This document shows positions 5,785 through 10,393 of a stretch of 10,393 nt of DNA, piece after piece; positions within the stretch are counted from its first letter, which is position 1; every line of letters begins with the position of its first letter. The DNA is taken from contig DASWRQ010000038.1 in the NCBI GenBank assembly GCA_036403095.1, positions 1 through 10,393 on the forward strand. The letters are read 5' to 3'. Position numbers and translations under genes: made by a program. This DNA comes from Kutzneria sp036403095 (GTDB lineage Bacteria > Actinomycetota > Actinomycetes > Mycobacteriales > Pseudonocardiaceae). The notes under the pieces were generated by a model. It did no database searches and was not told the DNA's origin. It was given only the letters and a program-made list of their open reading frames with translations.

Positions 5785-6804
5785 ATGCTGCGGGAGCTGA
5801 CCGACCGGGCCGTGCTGGACGACGTCTTCGAGCACGGCCGGGTGACCCGGGTCGAACTGGCCGACCGCACCGGCATCTCCCGCCCCACGATCTCCGAGTC
5901 GGTGCGCCGGCTGGAGGCGGCCGGCCTGCTCGTGGCCACGGGATCGCGGGAGACCGGCCAGCGCGGCCGGATCGCCACCTTCTACGAGCTCGGCGCCGGC
6001 ACCGGCCACGTGATCGCCGTGGAGCTGAACCAGTTCGGCGTGCACGCGATCGCGTACGACCTGACGCGAACGGTGCTGGCCGAGCGGCGCGTGGCGCCCG
6101 GTACCGACCTCGTGGCCGAGGTGCGGGCCACGATCGCCGGCATCGAGGCGAAAGGCCCGCTGCGGGCGGTCGCGGTGGCCGTGGCCAACCCCGTTGATCC
6201 GGCCACCCGCGAGGTGATCGCCTTGCCGGGATCGCCGTTCCCCGAGGGCTTCGTCCGCCTCGACGACGTGGTCGACGTGCCGTTGATGGTGGACAACGAC
6301 GTCAACTGGGCGGCGCTGGCCGAGCGGCGCAGCGGCGCGGCGAAGGGGGCGGAGAGCTTCGCCTACGTGCATGTCGGCGCGGGCATCGGCATGAGCCTCT
6401 ACCTCGGCGACCAGCTCGTCCGGGGCGCCCACGGGCTGGCCGGCGAGATCGGCTACCTCAAGGCCGACGACGACCTCACGCTGACGGATTCCCTGCTGCG
6501 CCAGGGATTCGGCACGCCGCCGGCGATCGACGTGCCGACCGTGCTGGCCGGCGATCGCCGGGAGTTCGGCTGGGCGATCGGCCGGGCCGTCGCCTCGGCG
6601 TGCACGGTGTTCGACCCGGAACTGGTGCTGTTCGGCGGCCCGCTGGGCGGGCATCCCGAGATCCTGCCGCACATCCGGGCCGCCATCGACGGCGCGACAC
6701 CGGCCCCGGTCCGCGTCGCCGCCGGCGAGTTCGGCGACGCCGCGCCGATGCGCGGCGCCCTCGCCTGGGCGGTCGACCACGGTCGGCGCCGGCTGCTGTC
6801 CTAG
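5785..6804 (+). CDS. ROK-family transcriptional regulator
   Basis: From the ATG at 5785 the protein has 339 aa. The N-terminus is a MarR-like winged helix-turn-helix: VTRVELADRTGISRPTISES (20-39) with recognition helix 32-44, then GQRGRIATFYEL (58-69) as the wing. The rest is a ROK (repressor/ORF/kinase) domain, with VDNDVNWAALAE (169-180) matching the catalytic-Asp motif, GAGIGMSLYLGD (198-209), and RGAHGLAGEIGYL (213-225). The usual His after GEIG is Tyr224, the Cys cluster that binds zinc in NagC/Mlc/XylR-type ROK proteins is absent, and the N-terminal DxGxT phosphate motif is degenerate, so it is a regulator and not a kinase. Its ligand is unknown; sugars are usual for the family. The ATG has no Shine-Dalgarno and the frame stays open to 5695 with coding-like codons, so the true start may lie upstream. 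It likely controls the divergent DUF1479 gene. Confidence 0.9.
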   Translation: MLRELTDRAVLDDVFEHGRVTRVELADRTGISRPTISESVRRLEAAGLLVATGSRETGQRGRIATFYELGAGTGHVIAVELNQFGVHAIAYDLTRTVLAERRVAPGTDLVAEVRATIAGIEAKGPLRAVAVAVANPVDPATREVIALPGSPFPEGFVRLDDVVDVPLMVDNDVNWAALAERRSGAAKGAESFAYVHVGAGIGMSLYLGDQLVRGAHGLAGEIGYLKADDDLTLTDSLLRQGFGTPPAIDVPTVLAGDRREFGWAIGRAVASACTVFDPELVLFGGPLGGHPEILPHIRAAIDGATPAPVRVAAGEFGDAAPMRGALAWAVDHGRRRLLS

Positions 6805-7571
6805 TCGTCGTACGGATCGACGGGCTCCTCTTCCTCCTCGTGCGGCTCGATCACCGAGAACGGCGCGCCCTGCGGGTCGCACAGCACGGCCGCCCGGCCG
6901 TAGGCGGAGTCGAACGGTTCCGCCACAACGGTTCCGCCCAGCCGGCGGACCACGCTGGCCGCCTCGTCGGTGTCGGTGACCCGGAAGAACACCATCCAGT
7001 GCGGCATCGTGTCGGCCGGGAACTCGGCGTCCATGCGGTAGCGGCCGAGCACGGCCCGACCGTTGAGCCACCACACCGTGTAGTCCACGTCGACGCCGTC
7101 GCCGACCTGGCCCTGGCTGTAGCCGAACAGGCCGCGGAAGAACTTGTCGGCCAGGTGGCCGTCCCGCGTGTTCAGGTCGGCCCACTCGAAGCAGCCGTGA
7201 ATCCCGTACGCCATCGAGACATCCGGTCTCGGCGCGCTCAGCGCGACCACGCCGCCGCTGGGGTCCTCGGCGATCACGATGCGCCCTTCCAGCGGACCGC
7301 GAACCACGCGACCCCCGTGCTGGCGCACGCGTTCCGAGGCGATCCACGGATTGCGGATCGCCAGGTGCAGCCGCCATTCGTGGCGTCGCCCGCGATCGAT
7401 GCCGGCGGCCGCCTCGTCCCGGCCGACGTGCGCGAGCGCGCCGCCGCGTCGGTCCACTGTGTACCGCCAGCCGAGCACCGCGGCGTAGAAGTCGCGGCTG
7501 GCCGGGGGATCTGTGCTGTCGAGACTGACCCAGCAGGGCGTTCCGGGGAGGATGCCGGTGGTGTGCGTCAT
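6801..7571 (-). CDS. Two-domain VOC (glyoxalase/bleomycin-resistance fold) protein
   Basis: The 256-aa protein has two vicinal-oxygen-chelate modules. Module 1 (about 8-115) opens with GTPCWVSLDSTDPPASRDFY (10-29) and closes with EDPSGGVVAL (102-111). Module 2 (about 123-243) has GCFEWADLNTRDGHLADKFF (126-145) and closes with CDPQGAPFSVIEPH (231-244). The layout resembles the mycobacterial 27-kDa Cfp30B (Rv0577) type and related actinomycete glyoxalase-like proteins; the enzymatic activity of this one cannot be told. A full set of glyoxalase I metal ligands was not evident. The C-terminus is a short acidic tail (EEEEEPVDPYDD, 245-256). No signal peptide is visible. The ATG at 7571 is chosen because GAGGAGG (7577-7583) sits five bases upstream; the in-frame GTG at 7577 overlaps that site. 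Its TAG stop overlaps that of the convergent ROK gene. It is divergent from the methyltransferase gene. Confidence 0.9.
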   Translation of the reverse strand: MTHTTGILPGTPCWVSLDSTDPPASRDFYAAVLGWRYTVDRRGGALAHVGRDEAAAGIDRGRRHEWRLHLAIRNPWIASERVRQHGGRVVRGPLEGRIVIAEDPSGGVVALSAPRPDVSMAYGIHGCFEWADLNTRDGHLADKFFRGLFGYSQGQVGDGVDVDYTVWWLNGRAVLGRYRMDAEFPADTMPHWMVFFRVTDTDEAASVVRRLGGTVVAEPFDSAYGRAAVLCDPQGAPFSVIEPHEEEEEPVDPYDD

Positions 7572-7576
7572 GGGCA

Positions 7577-7583
7577 CCTCCTC
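7577..7583 (-). promoter_or_regulatory. Ribosome binding site that fixes the VOC gene start
   Basis: GAGGAGG on the minus strand is five bases from the ATG at 7571. A GTG two codons upstream (7575-7577) shares a base with this site and therefore cannot be the start it serves. Confidence 0.75.
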
Positions 7584-7625
7584 GCGTGTTCACGGCGTGT
7601 AGTCAATGGTCAACGCAGCATCATC

Positions 7626-7664
7626 CCCATGGCAAGCCGCCACATGATTGGCTTGTGGCATGGG
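7626..7664. promoter_or_regulatory. Inverted repeat in the VOC/methyltransferase intergenic region
   Basis: CCCATG (7626-7631) and CAAGCC (7633-7638) face GGCTTG (7650-7655) and CATGGG (7659-7664). This gives 12 complementary pairs with a small asymmetric gap. An overlapping alternative pairs GCCACA (7639-7644) with TGTGGC (7654-7659). The region lies between two divergent starts (7571 and 7708). It may be a regulator-binding site, or a switchable leader structure for the methyltransferase mRNA. On the minus strand TTGACCATTGACT (7602-7614) offers -35-like boxes for the VOC gene, but no good -10 was found. Confidence 0.35.
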
Positions 7665-7697
7665 AATGGCGTGGGTGCCGCAGCTCGCGGCCCGGAT

Positions 7698-7702
7698 GAG
7701 GG
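7698..7702 (+). promoter_or_regulatory. Ribosome binding site that fixes the methyltransferase start
   Basis: GAGGG is five bases before the ATG at 7708. The upstream in-frame candidates (TTG 7648, ATG 7660, 7666 and 7696) lack a comparable site and would add residues with no resemblance to the methyltransferase fold. Confidence 0.55.
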
Positions 7703-7707
7703 CCAGA

Positions 7708-8424
7708 ATGACGGCCGTGCACGTGCTTCCCAGCCCCAACATCTGGCAGTGGCCCGAGCTGTACGCGGTGGAGAACCGCGCCCAGGACAGCACCGGCGAG
7801 ATCTGGCGTGCGCTGCGCGCCGAATGCGACTGGGCCGGGCTGGACGTCGTCGACGTCGGCTGCGGGGACGGATTCCATCTGCCGGTGTTCGCCCGTGACG
7901 CCGCGAGCGTGACCGGGGTGGAGCCGCATCCGCCGCTGGTCGAGCGGGCGAAGGAACGCACGCGTGACATCGAAGACGTCCGGGTGCTGGAGGGTGGGGC
8001 ACAGCGGCTGCCGCTGCCCGACGGCTGCGCGGATCTGGTGCACGCGCGTACCGCGTATTTCTTCGGCCCTGGCTGCGAACCCGGGCTGATCGAGGCCGAT
8101 CGTGTGCTACGGCCCGGCGGCGCGCTGGCGGTCGTCGACCTCGACGGTGCCGCGGCACCGTACGGAAGCTGGCTGTGCGAGGACGTCCGTGGCTACGATC
8201 CCGTTGCGGTGCAACGGTTCTTCGACGATCAGGGGTTCAGCACTCGGCGGGTGGAGACGGTGTGGCGGTTCGAGCGTCGGGCCGACCTGGAGGCCGTGCT
8301 GCGCATCGAGTTCTCGGCCGCGGTGGCCGCCCGTGCGATCGCCGAGGCGACCGGCACGGAGATCCCGGTCGGCTACCGCCTGCACGTGCGGCGGAAGCCG
8401 ACCGGGATCATCCTGCCTTCGTGA
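7708..8424 (+). CDS. Class I SAM-dependent methyltransferase
   Basis: The 238-aa protein has a Rossmann-type methyltransferase fold (Methyltransf_11 type). SAM-binding motif I is VVDVGCGDG (47-55), followed by VTGVEP (68-73), whose Glu72 should bind the SAM ribose. The LPLPDGCADLVHAR stretch and RVLRPGGALAVVDLD are the later core strands. A conserved-looking N-terminal segment, VLPSPNIWQWPELYAVENRA (6-25), precedes the core and may form a lid or contact the substrate. No membrane segment or signal peptide is visible. The substrate is not evident; the family includes enzymes acting on small molecules, lipids and quinones. The start at 7708 is chosen from GAGGG at 7698-7702. It is divergent from the VOC gene and converges on padR with 12 bases between stop codons, so it is probably a single-gene transcript. 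Confidence 0.88.
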   Translation: MTAVHVLPSPNIWQWPELYAVENRAQDSTGEIWRALRAECDWAGLDVVDVGCGDGFHLPVFARDAASVTGVEPHPPLVERAKERTRDIEDVRVLEGGAQRLPLPDGCADLVHARTAYFFGPGCEPGLIEADRVLRPGGALAVVDLDGAAAPYGSWLCEDVRGYDPVAVQRFFDDQGFSTRRVETVWRFERRADLEAVLRIEFSAAVAARAIAEATGTEIPVGYRLHVRRKPTGIILPS

Positions 8425-8436
8425 TCACTTCGCCCA

Positions 8437-9096
8437 TCAGATCGACTCGGTGTCATCGGCGTCGACGTCCTCGGCCAGCAGGCCGTAGATCCGGCGCTTG
8501 GCCTCGTTGATCGCGTCGACGGCACGGGACTTCTGGTCCTCGGTGCCGGCCTGGCTGATCTGCTCCACCGCCATGAACAGCTGGCGCAGGGCGGTGTGCA
8601 GCTCGCGGACCTCGTCGGCCTCGCCGACCGCGTCGGCCCACGGCTTGGCCTCGCCCAGCTTGGCCGCTTCGGCCCGGCCGGTCTCGGTCAGCGTGAACAG
8701 CTTCTTGCCGCTGGCCGCGTCGGCCGTGATCAGGCCTTCGTCGTCCAGCAGCTGCAGGGTCGGGTAGACCGAGCCGGGGCTGGGCCGCCAGACGCCGTTC
8801 GTGCGTTGGCCGAGCTCCTGGATCATCTCGTAGCCGTGCATCGGGCGCTCGGCCAGCAGGGCGAGCACCGCCGCGCGGACATTGCCGCGACGCTGGCGCC
8901 GGCCGCCGCGGCGACCGCCGCCCCGGAAGCCGGCCATCGCGCCGAGGGCGCCGGGCCAGGGGCCGCCGGCCGCGAAGGGCATCGGGCCCATCGGCGGTTC
9001 CGGCGGGCGGGGCGGGGTGTGGTGCGGGAACTGGCCCGGCAGCGTGCCGAAGCCGTGCCCGTGTCGATCGTGTCGGTGATGAGAGTGGCTGCGCAT
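8437..9096 (-). CDS. PadR-family transcriptional regulator with His-rich N-terminus
   Basis: The 219-aa protein has three parts. Residues 1-70 are disordered-looking: a His-rich start (MRSHSHHRHDRHGHG, eight His in the first 26 residues), then Pro/Gly-rich sequence and an Arg-rich patch (58-70). Residues 71-155 are the PadR winged helix: VRAAVLALLAERPMHGYEMI (73-92), then WRPSPGSVYPTLQLLDDEGL (103-122) with the recognition helix. Residues about 165-205 are the helical dimerisation region, with an acidic tail. PadR proteins are mostly repressors of their own gene and of transport or stress genes; the ligand here is unknown. The ATG at 9096 has GGGAG (9103-9107) six bases upstream. The frame runs further upstream, but that part overlaps the promoter region and the start of rlmN and is not coding-like. 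It is divergent from rlmN. Confidence 0.93.
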   Translation of the reverse strand: MRSHSHHRHDRHGHGFGTLPGQFPHHTPPRPPEPPMGPMPFAAGGPWPGALGAMAGFRGGGRRGGRRQRRGNVRAAVLALLAERPMHGYEMIQELGQRTNGVWRPSPGSVYPTLQLLDDEGLITADAASGKKLFTLTETGRAEAAKLGEAKPWADAVGEADEVRELHTALRQLFMAVEQISQAGTEDQKSRAVDAINEAKRRIYGLLAEDVDADDTESI

Positions 9097-9134
9097 GATG
9101 CGCTCCCTTCGGGTTCGTGGTGTCTCTCTGACGT

Positions 9135-9169
9135 CGATAACGATATATCGCTGATACATCGCGATACAA
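9135..9169 (-). promoter_or_regulatory. padR promoter with overlapping CGATA/TATCG repeats (likely autorepressor site)
   Basis: On the minus strand TTGTAT (9164-9169) and either TATCGT (9140-9145, spacer 18) or TATATC (9142-9147, spacer 16) form a plausible promoter. The same bases contain the perfect palindromes CGATATATCG (9141-9150) and ATCGCGAT (9158-9165), plus further CGATA copies at 9135-9139 and 9162-9166. This is an AT-rich cluster in GC-rich DNA. Overlap of repeats with a regulator's own promoter is the usual autorepression layout in the PadR family. Confidence 0.55.
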
Positions 9170-9180
9170 CGTCCGACTGG

Positions 9181-9194
9181 GTGACGGTCGTCAC
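9181..9194. promoter_or_regulatory. 14-bp inverted repeat upstream of rlmN
   Basis: GTGACG-GT-CGTCAC is a perfect repeat with 6-bp arms, 29 bases before the rlmN start and distinct from the AT-rich padR elements. It may be an operator for rlmN. Further on, TGGGAGAAT (9206-9214) could be an extended -10 placing the transcript start near 9221, which would make rlmN leaderless or nearly so. Confidence 0.35.
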
Positions 9195-9223
9195 ACGGGT
9201 CGACATGGGAGAATGGACGGGTT

Positions 9224-10330
9224 ATGACTGCGCTCCCCCTTGTCTTCGATGCCCCCCGCCGTGCCATGCCGCCCCGGCACCTGGCCGACATGTCCGCGTC
9301 CGAACGCGCCCAGGCCGTCGCCGACCTGGGGGAGAAGCCGTTCCGCGCCAAGCAGCTGTCCAACCACTACTTCTCCCGGCTGACCGTCGACCCCGACGCG
9401 ATGACCGACATCCCCGCCGCCACGCGGGACCGGCTCGTCTCGTCGCTCATGCCCGGCCTGCTCACCGAGGTGCGCAAGCTCAGCTGCGACGACGGCACCA
9501 CCCGCAAGACCCTGTGGCGGGCGCATGACGGGACGCTGTTGGAGAGCGTGCTCATGCGCTATCCCGACCGGGCCACCCTGTGCATCTCCAGCCAGGCCGG
9601 CTGCGGGATGGCCTGTCCCTTCTGTGCCACCGGTCAGGGCGGGCTCACCCGCAACCTGTCCACCGCCGAGATCGTCGACCAGGTTCGTTCCGCCGCCGCG
9701 GCCATGCGTGACGGCGAGCTGCCCGGCGGTCCCGGCCGGCTGTCCAACATCGTGTTCATGGGCATGGGGGAGCCGCTCGCGAACTATCGGCGGGTGATCG
9801 ACGCCGTGCACCGCATCTGCGACCCCGCTCCTGACGGTTTGGGCATCTCGCAGCGTTCGGTGACGGTCTCGACCGTCGGTCTCGTGCCGGCGATTCGGAA
9901 GCTGACCGAGGAGGGTCTGCACGTCCGGCTGGCCGTGTCGCTGCACACTCCCGACGACGAGCTTCGCGACACCCTCGTGCCCGTCAACACCCGGTGGAAG
10001 GTCTCCGAGGTGTTGCAGGCTGCTCGTGGCTATGCCGACAAGACCGGTCGTCGGGTGTCGATCGAGTACGCGCTGATCCGTGACGTCAACGATCAGGGTT
10101 GGCGGGCCGACATGCTCGGCAAGAAGCTGCACAAGCATCTTGGCCAGTACGCCCACGTGAACCTGATCCCGTTGAACCCGACGCCGGGCAGTGAGTGGGA
10201 TGCCTCGCCCAAGCCGGTGCAGGACGAGTTCGTGCGGCGGGTCAAGGATCAGGGCGTGGAGTGCACCGTGCGCGACACTCGTGGTCAGGAGATCGCCGCC
10301 GCCTGCGGGCAGCTCGCCGCCGAAGGCTGA
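9224..10330 (+). CDS. rlmN: Dual-specificity 23S rRNA (A2503-C2) / tRNA (A37-C2) methyltransferase RlmN
   Basis: RlmN is a radical SAM enzyme that methylates C2 of A2503 in 23S rRNA and of A37 in some tRNAs, helping accuracy at the peptidyl transferase centre. The protein has 368 aa. The iron-sulfur cluster motif is Cys127-x3-Cys131-x2-Cys134, within CISSQAGCGMACPFC (120-134). The two extra Cys needed for the methyl-Cys mechanism fit Cys120 and Cys361 (DTRGQEIAAACGQL). Other conserved parts are NIVFMGMGEPLANY, VSTVGLVPAI, LAVSLHTPDDELR and LIPLNPTPGS. The related Cfr resistance enzymes are an alternative, but the context and core sequence favour RlmN. The start at 9224 has GGGAGA (9207-9212) 11 bases upstream, or is near-leaderless. 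In actinobacteria rlmN usually lies close to cdsA; here five genes intervene. A tandem hairpin follows. Confidence 0.97.
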   Translation: MTALPLVFDAPRRAMPPRHLADMSASERAQAVADLGEKPFRAKQLSNHYFSRLTVDPDAMTDIPAATRDRLVSSLMPGLLTEVRKLSCDDGTTRKTLWRAHDGTLLESVLMRYPDRATLCISSQAGCGMACPFCATGQGGLTRNLSTAEIVDQVRSAAAAMRDGELPGGPGRLSNIVFMGMGEPLANYRRVIDAVHRICDPAPDGLGISQRSVTVSTVGLVPAIRKLTEEGLHVRLAVSLHTPDDELRDTLVPVNTRWKVSEVLQAARGYADKTGRRVSIEYALIRDVNDQGWRADMLGKKLHKHLGQYAHVNLIPLNPTPGSEWDASPKPVQDEFVRRVKDQGVECTVRDTRGQEIAAACGQLAAEG

Positions 10331-10360
10331 GGCCTTCGCTGGGGCGTTCCTGGCCCCAGC
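10321..10360 (+). terminator. Tandem hairpins at the rlmN 3' end
   Basis: CGAAGGC (10321-10327) pairs with GCCTTCG (10332-10338) around a TGAG loop that contains the stop codon. Directly after it GCTGGGGC (10338-10345) pairs with GCCCCAGC (10353-10360) around a 7-base loop. The two stems share base 10338, so they are near-exclusive or stack. There is no T tract, which is common for actinomycete terminators. Nothing further is recognisable from 10361 to the end. Confidence 0.6.
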
Positions 10361-10393
10361 CCAGGGCCGCCCCGGTGGTCAGCGGCGCCAGGC

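Noticed and set aside
5704..7593. A 629-codon minus-strand open frame across the ROK and VOC genes
   Set aside because: It is antisense to the ROK gene and out of frame with the VOC gene, with His/Arg/Gly-rich low-complexity translation and no domains.
8421..8428. GTGATCAC palindrome between the methyltransferase and padR stops
   Set aside because: An 8-bp palindrome containing a stop codon in a 12-base gap is likely chance, and there is no stem long enough for a terminator.
9097..9363. An N-terminal extension of padR reaching 9363
   Set aside because: It would overlap the rlmN coding start and cover the promoter and repeat cluster. The ATG at 9096 has a good ribosome binding site and begins the typical His-rich PadR arm.

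Overview
The window is chromosomal DNA from a high-GC Gram-positive bacterium, most likely a filamentous actinomycete. Codons end mostly in G or C. The gene order rpsB-tsf-pyrH-frr-cdsA with rlmN nearby is the conserved actinobacterial arrangement, and the proteins have typical actinobacterial lengths (EF-Ts 271 aa, RRF 185 aa, RlmN 368 aa with the CxxxCxxC cluster). Family or genus cannot be fixed from the sequence alone.

Region 1 (1-4426) is a same-strand housekeeping block for translation and envelope lipids. A 250-base leader with two tandem hairpins precedes rpsB (ribosomal protein S2). A 12-bp perfect hairpin separates rpsB from tsf (EF-Ts). A terminator-like stem-loop separates tsf from pyrH (UMP kinase), which is followed by frr (ribosome recycling factor) and cdsA (CDP-diglyceride synthase). 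The hairpins suggest that S2, EF-Ts and the downstream genes are made at different levels although they lie in one line.

Region 2 (4427-9223) is an accessory stretch of five genes between cdsA and rlmN. It contains: (a) a DUF1479/YbiU-like putative non-haem iron oxygenase, divergent from a ROK-family regulator, with a perfect 13-bp palindrome in the shared promoter region; (b) a two-domain VOC (glyoxalase-fold) protein on the minus strand, whose stop codon overlaps that of the ROK gene in one CTAG; (c) a class I SAM-dependent methyltransferase divergent from the VOC gene, with an inverted repeat between them; (d) a PadR-family regulator with a histidine-rich N-terminus, divergent from rlmN, with repeated CGATA/TATCG elements over its own promoter. 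The ROK/DUF1479 pair is the best candidate for a little-studied system: a regulator of a sugar-binding family apparently controlling one predicted iron oxygenase of unknown substrate.

Region 3 (9224-10393) is rlmN, the radical SAM rRNA/tRNA adenine-C2 methyltransferase, followed by a tandem hairpin terminator. No tRNA, rRNA, CRISPR array, insertion sequence or integrase was seen. Several start codons were chosen by Shine-Dalgarno position: pyrH at 2112, VOC at 7571, methyltransferase at 7708 and padR at 9096.
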